Below are positions 23,801-37,250 of a stretch of 64,000 nucleotides of DNA, piece after piece. Positions within the stretch are counted from its first letter, which is position 1, and each line of letters begins with the position of its first letter. The notes beneath the pieces were generated by a model. It made no database searches, was not told where the DNA came from, and saw nothing but the letters and a program-made list of their open reading frames with translations. The position numbers and the translations under genes were made by a program. The stretch covers positions 21,991,790 to 22,055,789 of the forward strand of contig OX442415.1 of assembly GCA_949361645.1 (NCBI GenBank), written 5' to 3'. Source of the stretch: Spongilla lacustris (taxonomy: Eukaryota; Porifera; Demospongiae; Spongillida; Spongillidae).

Positions 23801-24700
23801 AAAAACGGAAGGATCGTGAACTAACCTTATTCGGAATCCTAAAGTCACCCTGACTCACCAATGACCTTAAGAAGAAATGGATGACAACTAGTTTACAGCA
23901 CTGATGATGTATGTCAAAAGGACAGCTCCATCATTGTACACCCTCTACCCTGGAAAGCAGAATGTGTGAGTAAGATTTAAAATGGACAAACCATAAATCA
24001 TCTCATGCAAAAAGAATGCAGAAAAGGACCCTTTTCAGAATGACAACTGCCACAAGGTGAAAATATACCAGGATGGGCCATACACCAGATGTGATCCTAT
24101 ATCCTAGGCGTACTCAGTGGCCACACTCATATATATGGCCAGCTGCAGCATCTACGTACTTTCCAATGTGAATGCAAAATTGCTATCTTGTCTTAAAAAT
24201 TGAATTGATTGCTTCATATGTTACCGTTTAAGTGCCCATTGCACTCTTACAATTGTATTTGTTTGTATTCTTTTTAAAATAAATAATAAATAATGATATG
24301 CAAGTCTAAGATATCTCAGTCAATAAAAAATTATATGAAATGACGAGCGTGAAATGAACTGAAGGACATTTGTATGAAATAGTCAGCTATTCTATACGTC
24401 AATACAGCATGAACACGTGAAATTTCACTCTGGATGAAATGTAACTAAAGGGTGAAATTTCAACATCAATCATTCACCATGATATTCCACTTTTGGCGCA
24501 GTGCTACATGCTACTCACTCACATGTTATTAATAAATACAGCATAAACAACTACAGTTCATCTTCCTTATTTAATTGATTGTGCATTGGTCGAGAAGCCT
24601 CTGTGGTCCCCAGGCCAATAGCTTTCCACTGTTAGTGGTATGCTTCACCAGCCCAAATCAGCACACTTGGGATCATGTTTTCTGTGCTCTACATGTACAC
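20811..24700. other. apparently single-copy stretch, no gene recognised
   Basis: No duplicated block, satellite or GDI piece was seen here. Short open frames (for example 22009-22200 and 22996-23184) have no family likeness I recognise and lack convincing splice partners. It could hold exons of an unrecognised gene. Confidence 0.5.
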
Positions 24701-25159
24701 AAACATCTTTGATTGTTATGACCACATCATCTGTTTCTGTTATACAAGTAAATTCAAACATGCATTCTCTATGAGACTCAAAGTATATAAATATATAGGA
24801 TTTGAAATCAATAGTGGTTGAAATAAGGATCTAAGGGGCATTACTAGTGCACATTTGTTGGCTTTACATTGTTCTTGTGCTAGTACTTCATTTTTCCTTA
24901 TTACCATCTATTTCCCTGAGCTTTTTACACCACAATTGCCTTCAAATCCTTCATCTCTGATCATTATAACACCAATCTCTCATAGAATGGTTACGACATA
25001 AGATGATTACAAGTTAAGCTTACAACTAGCCTCGTCCCCAGGGCGTCAATTAAAGTTTGGGGGGGAAAGTCGCAAACATTAATTGACGGCCTGGAGACGA
25101 GGTGCTTACAAAACTAAAATTGCGGGTTTGAAATAACAAGTGGCGCTAATCGAAATCAT

Positions 25160-25243
25160 GCATCACTGTTCCGTTCCGGTTTTGGATTTCGGTCCAACAT
25201 TGATTTTGGCAGTGATCACCTTGTGTTGATTTCAAATGGTAAG
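25160..25243 (+). promoter_or_regulatory. leader cassette ending ATG|GTAAGC, copy 2
   Basis: CTGTTCCGTTCCGGTTTTGG, GATTTCGGTCC and GATTTCAAATG followed by GTAAGC; ATG at 25236-25238. It lies 1.3 kb upstream of the satellite array. Confidence 0.5.
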
Positions 25244-25723
25244 CATTACTTATGCAGCATTTGTGATATCAGATTTAGCGTAACTGAACGGTAATTTGCG
25301 CCAGGCAGCTGCAACATCGCATCGTGCTGCCGTGTCCCGCCCAGTACAAGCGTACCCTATCCCCCCCCCCCCCCCCCCCGGACTGGCGAATCGCTAGGCC
25401 TAATACATGTATATAACTAGATTTAATTACTGTAGTGGTTCCGTGCATTGATCAGCTTCTAACTGTGTGGTCCTTTGGAGCAAATTAAGACGTACTCAGT
25501 ACATGCATGTTGACATAGAAAAAAAAAAAAGAAGGCATTATAAAACTCTAGCTGTCACAGCATAGCCATAGGCCTAGGCCTACCACCAATGATGCATGTT
25601 GGCTAGAGCACCACATGATATGGCCTGATTTAGACATAACGAGCTATTACAAAAGCATAGCAGGCTGTAGGGCCTACTGTAGTCTTCCAGCGAGAGGATA
25701 TCTGTTGTGCTTGTGTATTGCAC

Positions 25724-25760
25724 CATAGATATTAGACTGGTTATTAGTCTAATATCTATG
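25724..25760. mobile_element. 37-base perfect hairpin with 7-base flanking duplication
   Basis: CATAGATATTAGACT and AGTCTAATATCTATG are exact inverse copies around GGTTATT. ATTGCAC flanks both sides (25717-25723 and 25761-25767), looking like a target duplication. Far too small for a gene. Confidence 0.75.
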
Positions 25761-25822
25761 ATTGCACGTTATAAGGAAACAATAAGATGAACATCTACAT
25801 GTAGTTGGGCGTAATTTGATGT

Positions 25823-25868
25823 ACTTGGGCGTAGCCCGACCTTCGCGAAGGTCGGGCTACGCCCAAGT
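25823..25868. repeat. 46-base perfect palindrome, TGGGCGTAGCCCGACC family
   Basis: Two 23-base arms with no loop, centred on TTCGCGAA. The arm sequence recurs in the hairpin at 45586. The surrounding duplicate region at 61.9 kb lacks it. Confidence 0.85.
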
Positions 25869-26524
25869 AATGAACATCTTCATAATTAACAATGCAGATA
25901 AGACTATGATTTGATCTTTTTAAAAGGATCTTGTAGTTGTTACATTTCTAGACATTAGCATATGAAGAACACAATTTAAGTGACTGACACATACATGTAT
26001 TCATTGCTATGTCACTACCTGAGATTAAGTCTAAGCTTACATGTAGATAGTGTTTCCATATCAGTGCCACATAAAATAAAGTTGCAATTGTTGTATGTAT
26101 GCTATACAATTACATCTTAGTATCACACTGCTTCAATATTCTACTTTGCTTACCTCAACATGTTCCCCTTTATCAACAATCCAGGCGGTGAGTTTCCAAT
26201 GTTTACTTGTGAAGTACAATATTTATTATGCCCTCCACTTTATACATAACTATGACACAGCAGAAGGTAAGTTCTATTTCATCTCACATGTCATATAGCA
26301 GTACATATGTACATAGTACTAAGTTCATTCTTCATTGTCTTTGTAACTGTTTGAACAAACAGTTGGTGAGCACATTACCCTAACACACGCTGCTTGAGGC
26401 ATTCGTGTATAATAACCTAAAAACATTCCACTCATGCTAAATCCCACAGCAGCTGGTAGCCATTACATATGTAAATGCCTGCAGCTTACATCATCTATTC
26501 ACGATCTAATCAATGTGACATTGT

Positions 26525-29500
26525 CCCTTATTATTGCATCTTCTCTCTTCTCACATTTTACTTCCTCTATTGTCAACAATCAAGACTGTAAGTGCCAGTA
26601 ATGTGGTGGTCCTTATAGCATGCTGTATTGAACCCTATGGCTCCTCTCTTTACACATTTTCCTTACTCTGTTGTGAACAATCAAGCAAGTAAGTGCCAGT
26701 AATGCGTTGTTCCTTATTGCATGTTGTATTGAACCCTATGGCTCCTCTCTGTACACATTTTCCTTACACAATTGTCATCAATCAAGCCTGTAAGTGCCAG
26801 TGATGTGATGTTCCTTGTTGCATGTTCTATTGAACTCTATGGTTCCTCTCTGTACACATTATCCTTACTCAATTGTCATCAATCAAGCGAGTAAGTGCCA
26901 GTAATGTGATGTTCCTTATTGCATGTTGTATTGAACCCCACGGCTCCTCTCTTTACATATTTTCCTCACTCAATTACCAAAATTAAGTTGGTAAGGGCCA
27001 GTAATGTGATGCTCCTTATTGCATGTTGTATTGAACCCTATGGCTCCTTACCTTACACATCTTCCTTACTTAATTCTCAACAATCAAGTCTGTAAGTGCC
27101 AGTAATGTGATGCTCCTTATTGCATGTTGTATTGAACCTATGGCTCCTCTCTTTACACATCTTCCTTACTCAATTGTTTACAATCAAGGCTGTAAGTGCC
27201 AGTAATGTGATGTTCCTTATTGCATGTTGTATTGAACCCTATGGCTCGTCTCTTTACATATTTTCCTCACTCAATTACCAAAATTAAGTTGGTTAGTGCC
27301 AGTAATGTGATGCTCCTTATTGCATGTTGTATTGAACCCTATGGCTCCTCTCTTTATATATTTTCCTCACTCAATTACCAAAATCAAGGATGTAAGTGCC
27401 AGTAATGTGATGCTCCTTATTGCATGTTGTATTGAACCCTATGGCTCCTCTCTTTATATATTTTCCTCACTCAATTACCAAAATCAAGGTTGTAAGTGCC
27501 AGTAATGTGATGTTCCTTATTGCATGTTGTATTGAACCCTATGGCTCGTCTCTTTACATATTTTCCTCACTCAATTACCAAAATTAAGTTGGTTAGTGCC
27601 AGTAATGTGATGCTCCTTATTGCATGTTGTATTGAACCCTATGGCTCCTCTCTTTACACATTTTCCTTACTCAATTGTTTACAATCAAGGGTTTACATGT
27701 AAGTGCTAGTGATGTGATGTTTCTTATTTGCATGTTGTACTGAACCCTATGGCTCCTCTCTTTACACATTTTCCTTACTCAATTGTTTACAATCAAGGGT
27801 TTACATGTAAGTGCCAGTAATGTGATGTTCCTTATTGCATGTTGTATTGAACCCTATGGCTCCTCTCTTTACACATTTTCCTTACACAATTGTCATCAAT
27901 CAAGCCTGTAAGTGCCAGTGATGTGATGTTCCATGTTGCATGTTCTATTGAACTCTATGGTTCCTCTCTGTACACATTATCCTTACTCAATTGTCATCAA
28001 TCAAGCGAGTAAGTGCCAGTAATGTGATGTTCCTTATTGCATGTTGTATTGAACCCTATGGCTCCTTACCTTACACATCTTCCTTACTTAATTCTCAACA
28101 ATCAAGTCTGTAAGTGCCAGTAATGTGATGCTCCTTATTGCATGTTGTATTGAACCCTATGGCTCCTCTCTTTATATATTTTCCTCACTCAATTACCAAA
28201 ATCAAGGAAGTAAGTGCCAGTAATGTGATGTTCCTTATTGCATGTTGTATTGAACCCCACGGCTCCTTACCTTACATATGTTCCTCACTCAATTACCAAA
28301 ATTAAGTTGGTAAGGACCAGTAATGTGATGCTTTTTATTGCATGTTGTATTGAACCCTATGGCTCCTTACCTTACACATCTTCCTTACTTGATTCTCAAC
28401 AATCAAGTCTGTAAGTGCCAGTAATGTGATGCTCCTTATTGCATGTTGTATTGAACCCTATGGCTCCTCTCTTTATATATTTTCCTCACTCAATTACCAA
28501 AATCAAGGTTGTAAGTGCCAGTAATGTGATGTTCCTTATTGCATGTTGTATTGAACCCTATGGCTCGTCTCTTTACATATTTTCCTCACTCAATTACCAA
28601 AATTAAGTTGGTTAGTGCCAGTAATGTGATGCTCCATATTGCATGTTGTATTGAACCCTATGGCTCCTCTCTTTATATATTTTCCTCACTCAATTACCAA
28701 AATCAAGGATGTAAGTGCCAGTAATGTGATGCTCCTTATTGCATGTTGTATTGAACCCTATGGCTCCTCTCTTTATATATTTTCCTCACTCAATTACCAA
28801 AATCAAGCCTGTAAGTGCCAGTAATGTGATGCTCCTTATTGCATGTTGTATTGAACCCTATGGCTCCTCTCTTTATATATTTTCCTCACTCAATTACCAA
28901 AATCAAGGTTGTAAGTGCCAGTAATGTGATGTTCCTTATTGCATGTTGTATTGAACCCTATGGCTCGTCTCTTTACATATTTTCCTCACTCAATTACCAA
29001 AATTAAGTTGGTAAGGGCCAGTAATGTGATGCTTTTTATTGCATGTTGTATTGAACCCTATGGCTCCTTACCTTACACATCTTCCTTAATAATTCTCAAC
29101 AATCAAGTCTGTAAGTGCCAGTAATGTGATGCTCCTTATTGCATGTTGTATTGAACCCTATGGCTCCTCTCTTTATATATTTTCCTCACTCAATTACCAA
29201 AATCAAGGATGTAAGTGCCAGTAATGTGATGCTCCTTATTGCATGTTGTATTGAACCCTATGGCTCCTCTCTTTATATATTTTCCTCACTCAATTACCAA
29301 AATCAAGCCTGTAAGTGCCAGTAATGTGATGCTCCTTATTGCATGTTGTATTGAACCCTATGGCTCCTCTCTTTATATATTTTCCTCACTCATTTACCAA
29401 AATCAAGCCTGTAAGTGCCAGTGATGTGATGTTCCTTGTTGCATGTTCTATTGAACTCTATGGTTCCTCTCTGTACACATTATACTTACTCAATTGTCAT

Positions 29501-32500
29501 CAATCAAGCGAGTAAGTGCCAGTAATGTGATGTTCCTTATTGCATGTTGTATTGAACCCTATGGCTCCTTACCTTACACATCTTCCTTACTTAATTCTCA
29601 ACAATCAAGTCTGTAAGTGCCAGTAATGTGATGCTCCTTATTGCATGTTGTATTGAACCCTATGGCTCCTCTCTTTATATATTTTCCTCACTCAATTACC
29701 AAAATCAAGGTTGTAAGTGCCAGTAATGTGATGTTCCTTATTGCATGTTGTATTGAACCCTATGGCTCGTCTCTTTACATATTTTCCTCACTCAATTACC
29801 AAAATTAAGTTGGTAAGGGCCAGTAATGTGATGCTTTTTATTGCATGTTGTATTGAACCCTATGGCTCCTTACCTTACACATCTTCCTTACTTAATTCTC
29901 AACAATCAAGTCTGTAAGTGCCAGTAATGTGATGCTCCTTATTGCATGTTGTATTGAACCCTATGACTCCTCTCTTTATATATTTTCCTCACTCAATTAC
30001 CAAAATCAAGCCTGTAAGTGCCAGTAATGTGATGCTCCTTATTGCATGTTGTATTGAACCCTATGGCTCCTCTCTTTATATATTTTCCTCACTCAATTAC
30101 CAAAATCAAGGATGTAAGTGCCAGTAATGTGATGCTCCTTATTGCATGTTGTATTGAACCCTATGGCTCCTCTCTTTATATATTTTCTTCACTCAATTAC
30201 CAAAATCAAGGATGTAAGTGCCAGTAATGTGATGCTCCTTATTGCATGTTGTATTGAACCCTATGGCTCCTCTCTTTATATATTTTCCTCACTCAATTAC
30301 CAAAATCAAGCCTGTAAGTGCCAGTAATGTGATGCTCCTTATTGCATGTTGTATTGAACCCTATGGCTCCTCTCTTTATATATTTTCCTCACTCAATTAC
30401 CAAAATCAAGGATGTAAGTGCCAGTAATGTGATGCTCCTTATTGCATGTTGTATTGAACCCTATGGCTCCTCTCTTTATATATTTTCCTCACTCAATTAC
30501 CAAAATCAAGGATGTAAGTGCCAGTAATGTGATGCTCCTTATTGCATGTTGTATTGAACCCTATGGCTCCTCTCTTTATATATTTTCCTCACTCAATTAC
30601 CAAAATCAAGCCTGTAAGTGCCAGTGATGTGATGTTCCTTGTTGCATGTTCTATTGAACTCTATGGTTCCTCTCTGTACACATTATCCTTACTCAATTGT
30701 CATCAATCAAGCGAGTAAGTGCCAGTAATGTGATGTTCCTTATTGCATGTTGTATTGAACCCTATGGCTCCTTACCTTACACATCTTCCTTACTTAATTC
30801 TCAACAATCAAGTCTGTAAGTGCCAGTAATGTGATGCTCCTTATTGCATGTTGTATTGAACCCTATGGCTCCTCTCTTTATATATTTTCCTCACTCAATT
30901 ACCAAAATCAAGGTTGTAAGTGCCAGTAATGTGATGTTCCTTATTGCATGTTGTATTGAACCCTATGGCTCGTCTCTTTACATATTTTCCTCACTCAATT
31001 ACCAAAATTAAGTTGGTAAGGGCCAGTAATGTGATGCTTTTTATTGCATGTTGTATTGAACCCTATGGCTCCTTACCTTACACATCTTCCTTACTTAATT
31101 CTCAACAATCAAGTCTGTAAGTGCCAGTAATGTGATGCTCCTTATTGCATGTTGTATTGAACCCTATGGCTCCTCTCTTTATATATTTTCCTCACTCAAT
31201 TACCAAAATCAAGGTTGTAAGTGCCAGTAATGTGATGTTCCTTATTGCATGTTGTATTGAACCCTATGGCTCGTCTCTTTACATATTTTCCTCACTCAAT
31301 TACCAAAATCAAGCATGTAAGTGCCAGTAATGTGATGTTCCTTGTTGCATGTTGTATTGAACCCTATGGCTCCTCTCTTTATATATTTTCCTCACTCAAT
31401 TACCAAAATCAAGGATGTAAGTGCCAGTAATGTGATGCTCCTTATTGCATGTTGTATTGAACCCTATGGCTCCTCTCTTTATATATTTTCCTCACTCAAT
31501 TACCAAAATCAAGGATGTAAGTGCCAGTAATGTAATGCTCCTTATTGCATGTTGTATTGAACCCTATGGCTCCTCTCTTTATATATTTTCCTCACTCAAT
31601 TACCAAAATCAAGGATGTAAGTGCCAGTAATGTGATGCTCCTTATTGCATGTTGTATTGAACCCTATGGCTCCTCTCTTTATATATTTTCCTCACTCAAT
31701 TACCAAAATCAAGCCTGTAAGTGCCAGTAATGTGATGCTCCTTATTGCATGTTGTATTGAACCCTATGGCTCCTCTCTTTATATATTTTCCTCACTCAAT
31801 TACCAAAATCAAGCCTGTAAGTGCCAGTAATGTGATGCTCCTTATTGCATGTTGTATTGAACCCTATGGCTCCTCTCTTTATATATTTTCCTCACTCAAT
31901 TACCAAAATCAAGGTTGTAAGTGCCAGTAATGTGATGCTCCTTATTGCATGTTGTATTGAACCCTATGGCTCCTCTCTTTATATATTTTCCTCACTCAAT
32001 TACCAAAATCAAGAATGTAAGTGCCAGTAATGTGATGCTCCTTATTGCATGTTGTATTGAACCCTATGGCTCCTCTCTTTATATATTTTCCTCACTCAAT
32101 TACCAAAATCAAGGTTGTAAGTGCCAGTAATGTGATGTTCCTTATTGCATGTTGTATTGAACCCTATGGCTCGTCTCTTTACATATTTTCCTCACTCAAT
32201 TACCAAAATTAAGTTGGTAAGGGCCAGTAATGTGATGCTTTTTATTGCATGTTGTATTGAACCCTATGGCTCCTTACCTTACACATCTTCCTTACTTAAT
32301 TCTCAACAATCAAGTCTGTAAGTGCCAGTAATGTGATGCTCCTTATTGCATGTTGTATTGAACCCTATGGCTCCTCTCTTTATATATTTTCCTCACTCAA
32401 TTACCAAAATCAAGGTTGTAAGTGCCAGTAATGTGATGTTCCTTATTGCATGTTGTATTGAACCCTATGGCTCGTCTCTTTACATATTTTCCTCACTCAA

Positions 32501-35286
32501 TTACCAAAATTAAGTTGGTTAGTGCCAGTAATGTGATGCTCCTTATTGCATGTTGTATTGAACCCTATGGCTCCTCTCTTTATATATTTTCCTCACTCAA
32601 TTACCAAAATCAAGCATGTAAGTGCCAGTAATGTGATGTTCCTTATTGCATGTTGTATTGAACCCTATGGCTCCTCTCTTTATATATTTTCCTCACTCAA
32701 TTACCAAAATCAAGTCTGTAAGTGCCAGTAATGTGATGCTCCTTATTGCATGTTGTATTGAACCCTATGGCTCCTCTCTTTACATATTTTCCTCACTCAA
32801 TTACCAAAATCAAGGTTGTAAGTGCCAGTAATGTGATGTTCCTTATTGCATGTTGTATTGAACCCTATGGCTCGTCTCTTTACATATTTTCCTCACTCAA
32901 TTACCAAAATTAAGTTGGTTAGTGCCAGTAATGTGATGCTCCTTATTGCATGTTGTATTGAACCCTATGGTTCCTTACCCTACACAACTTCCTTACTTAA
33001 TTCTCAACAATCAAGAATGTAAGTGCCAGTGATGTGATGCTCCTTATTGCATGTTGTATTGAACCCTATGGCTCCTCTCTTTACATGTTTTCCTCACTCA
33101 ATTACCAAAATCAAGGATGTAAGTGCCAGTAATGCGATGTTCCTTATTGCATGTTGTATTGAACCCTATGGCTCGTCTCTTTACATATTTTCCTCACTCA
33201 ATTACCAAAATCAAGATCGTAAGTGCCAGTAATGCGATGTTCCTTAATGCATGTTGTATTGAACCCTATGGCTCGTCTCTTTACATATTTTCCTCACTTA
33301 ATTACCAAAATTAAGGTGGTTAGTGCCAGTAATGTGATGCTCCTTATTGCATGTTGTATTGAACCCTATGGTTCCTTACCTTACACATCTTCCTTACTTA
33401 ATTCTCAACAATCAAGGATGTAAGTGCCAGTAATGTGATGCTCCTTATTGCATGTTGTATTGAACCCTATGGCTCCTTACCTTACACATCTTCCTTACTT
33501 AATTCTCAACAATCAAGGATGTAAGTGCCAGTAATGTGATGTTCCTTATTGCATGTTGTATTGAACCCTATGGCTCGTCTCTTTACATATTTTCCTCACT
33601 CAATTACCAAAATTAAGTTGGTTAGTGCCAGTAATGTGATGCTCCTTATTGCATGTTGTATTGAACCCTATGGTTCCTTACCCTACACAACTTCCTTACT
33701 TAATTCTCAACAATCAAGAATGTAAGTGCCAGTGATGTGATGCTCCTTATTGCATGTTGTATTGAACCCTATGGCTCCTCTCTTTACATGTTTTCCTCAC
33801 TCAATTACCAAAATCAAGGATGTAAGTGCCAGTAATGCGATGCTCCTTATTGCATGTTGTATTGAACCCTATGGTTCCTTACCTTACACATCTTCCTTAC
33901 TTAATTCTCAACAATCAAGGATGTAAGTGCCAGTAATGTGATGCTCCTTATTGCATGTTGTATTGAACCCTATGGCTCCTTACCTTACACATCTTCCTTA
34001 CTTAATTCTCAACAATCAAGGATGTAAGTGCCAATAATGCGTTGTTCCTTATTGCATGTTGTATTGAACCCTATGGTTCCTCTCTTTACACATTATCCTT
34101 ACTCAATTGTCATCAATCAAGCGAGTACGTGTAAGTGCCAGTAATGCGTTGTTCCTTATTGCATGTTGTATTGAACCCTATGGCTCCTCTCTTTACACAT
34201 TATCCTTACTCAATTGTCATCAATCAAGGCTGTAAGTGCCACTGATGTGATGTTCCTTATTGCATGCTGTATTGAACCCTATGGCTCCTCTCTTTACACA
34301 TTATCCTTACTCAATTGTCATCAATCAAGGCTGTAAGTGCCAGTAATGTGATGTTCCTTATTGCATGCTGTATTGAACCCTATGGCTCCTCTCTTTACAC
34401 ATTATCCTTACTCAATTGTCATCAATCAAGGCTGTAAGTGCCAGTAATGTGATGTTCATTATTGCATGCTGTATTGAATCCTATGTCTCCTCTCTTTATG
34501 TATTTTCCTCACTCAATTACCAAAATCAAGGATGTAAGTGCCAGTAATGTGATGTTCCTTATTGCATGTTGTATTGAACCCTATGGCTCCTCTCTTTATA
34601 TATTTTCCTCACTCAATTACCAAAATCAAGGTTGTAAGTGCCAGTAATGTGATGTTCCTTATTGCATGTTGTATTGAACCCTATGGCTCGTCTCTTTACA
34701 TATTTTCCTCACTCAATTACCAAAATTAAGTTGGTTAGTGCCAGTAATGTGATGCTCCTTATTGCATGTTGTATTGAACCCTATGGTTCCTTACCTTACA
34801 CATCTTCCTTACTTAATTCTCAACAATCAAGGATGTAAGTGCCAGTAATGTGATGTTCCTTATTGCATGTTGTATTGAACCCTATGGCTCGTCTCTTTAC
34901 ATATTTTCCTCACTCAATTACCAAAATCAAGATGGTAAGTGCCAGTAATGCGATGTTCCTAATTGCATGTTGTATTGAACCCTATGGCTCCTTACCTTAC
35001 ACATCTTCCTTACTCAATTGTCAACAATCAAGGATGTACATGTAAGTGCCAGTAATGTGATGCTCCTTATTGCATGTTGTATTGAACCCTATGGCTTCTC
35101 TCTTTACACATTTTCCATGCTCAATTCTCAATGATCAAGCCTGTAAGTGCCAGTAATGTGATATGTTGTTTATTGCATGTTGTATTGAACCGTTTGGCTC
35201 CTCGCTTAAATTATTATCCTTACCACTCAATTGTCAAATATCAAGGATGTACATATTTGTGCTAGTAATGTGATGTTGTATTGAAT
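26525..35286. repeat. 100-base satellite array, about 87 monomers
   Basis: Each monomer contains CATGTTGTATTGAACCCTAT, a pyrimidine-rich CTCTCTTTAYAYATTTTCCT stretch, ATCAAG and GTAAGTGCCAGTAATGTGAT. Several monomer classes alternate: one ending CAAAATCAAGGATG, one with CTCGTCTC and AAATTAAGTTGGT, one with CCTTACCTTACACATCTTCC, and one with TGTTCTATTGAACTC. Edge monomers are the most divergent, as usual for satellites. The repeated 61-residue frames in it arise from the period and are not genes. Confidence 0.97.
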
Positions 35287-35343
35287 TTACATTAACTGTT
35301 TATAGTGCTATTATTGTTTCAAAGTTTCCAAGAGTAACATTGA

Positions 35344-37250
35344 TTATTTTTGCTAACTTTACAACCATTCAGCAAATGTATAAGTTTGTTACATTTGGCC
35401 AGTACAAGAAACATTTATTACAACTGTGAATGAACATCCATTGCTTTGAAAAATGTAAGTATATAGATCTGTAGTTAAGGGCTCAAATTTAAGTATATAC
35501 ATGTGGTTGCTAACTTGAGTACGAAAATGAGCTTGTAACAACATTTTGTAAGCTACAAAAGTGTACATTTATGTGGCACATTTTCATGCTCAATCCCCAC
35601 TGTGGAGTAGGAAAATGGAAAATGTGCACATGCTTTGTTCATGGCACCAGTGCCATTGCCACTTGATCATGGTTATTGAGAAAATGGCCAGTAAAATACA
35701 ATACCAACAAATGCTTTAAGTTTCAATCAATATGCATACATGTAAATTATGAACACTTGACATTAAAACATACCAGAACACTTCACACTTCTCTATCATT
35801 TTATCTAGAGATGCAGGCATCTTGAGGTTCTTTCCTTCTTGTTTAGTGCCTCCATACATGTAAATGAAAAGCATGTAGTCAGTGTAGTGGTGTAGTACTT
35901 TTGGTTTTGGTCACTTTCAGCTGTTTGCATGGAACAAATTACATGTACATGTATATACTCACAGAATGTGGTTAAGTACTATTTCTGCTATTGTTTTGTA
36001 TGTTTGATAGATTAATTAAATTGTACTTGCATAGGATATGTGTCAAGGATTGAAGATAAAAACTTTTCCTACATAGTATGTAAGCACTGATCAGTCTATG
36101 GGTGATTGCTTTTATAATGAAACTGCTATTTTACAAGTGGGTTTTTTTGAACAGTTTTGTTCTGTTATATTTTATGTTGTCGAAAGAATTGATTTTTGTA
36201 AAATGAATTGCTAAAAATGTACAGTGATCACAGCACCTGGACAGAATGTAGTTAAAAAGGCTGAGATGTATTTTATGGGTAACCTTCTCTGTACCTAAAG
36301 TTTGATTGCTTATGTCACAATACCAGTGGGAAAGATCAGTTTTCCATTGTGACACTTCTGATACAAACCTGTATTATTTTATGGTTAAAATGTATATTGT
36401 TATAAAGAGAGGGCCCTACACGAGGCATCTCTCTCTATATATAATATAATAATATAATATAATAATAATAATAATAATTATTATTATTATTATATATAAT
36501 ATATATCTTTTGGCAGCATAGTACAATTGTCAGAAGCTATAACCTGTGTTATAAAAAATCACTCATTGCATCACCTTGTCATTGATATATTTGATGATTG
36601 AGGAGACTTGATTCTTTGTGTAATTGTTTAATGCATATGCCATGCTGTCTTGTAAACATGATATATAACATTTTAACCTTTGGTTCACACTAACCCTTAA
36701 GCACCTAACTTATAGGGGTGGTAATGTTTAGTGTCCCTGCATAAGCATATTCTAGTGATTGTATTGAATAGCCATTATTATTAATATTACTGTACATGTT
36801 TGAGTCCATGATTTTGGTGGTGCATGATATGTAGGTATGCATATTAACAGATCCACTGGTTAGTCAGAAAAGGTGTTTAACATCTTCCAAAGTAATCTCC
36901 TCAACTCCATCATTTACGACTTCATGTGCACTGTATTAAATGACAAAGTACACTTATCATGAATTCATGTAACTTAAACGTAAGGAATGGCAGCCTGGGA
37001 TGATTTTATATCACAAATAACTATTTTGAAAATAAACTGTTGTTACAAGCTCATTTTCGTACTCAGGTTAGCAACCACTTGTATATACTTAAATTTGAGC
37101 CCTTAACTACATTCTGTCAAGATGCTATGATCTATATACTTACATTTTTCAAAGCAATGGATGTTCATTCACAGTTGTAATTAATGTTTCTTGTACTGGC
37201 CAAATGTAACAATCTTATACATTTGCTGAATGGTTTTAAAGTTAGCAAAA
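35344..37250. mobile_element. 1.9 kb region bounded by about 200-base inverted arms
   Basis: Left arm 35344-35543 and right arm 37038-37250 are near reverse complements; shared words include TTTTTGCTAACTTTA / TAAAGTTAGCAAAAA and GAGCTTGTAACAACA / TGTTGTTACAAGCTC. The inside has an AT-rich palindromic microsatellite near 36,440-36,505 but no coding region I recognise. Could be a long-TIR or foldback element, or an inverted duplication. No target duplication was identified. Confidence 0.6.

Larger units (their letters stand above)
24700..26400. repeat. segmental duplicate E (matches 60,470-63,330)
   Basis: Matches continue through a leader cassette and the AACAATCCAGGCGGTGAG site (26.18 and 62.29 kb) to the GTTTGAAC hAT target. 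The 25 kb copy carries the two small hairpins; the 61 kb copy carries the hAT element. Confidence 0.85.

Noticed and set aside
25823..25868. Bacterial-type terminator
   Set aside because: It is a perfect palindrome without a following T run and lies in eukaryotic DNA.
27220..35045. Dozens of similar 61-residue reading frames, which look like a protein family
   Set aside because: They follow the 100-base satellite period, overlap each other in shifting frames and always stop at the same TAA; there is no start context or splice order that would make a gene.
26525..35286. CRISPR-like array
   Set aside because: Monomers are contiguous and similar over their whole 100 bases, with no unique spacers, in a eukaryotic genome.
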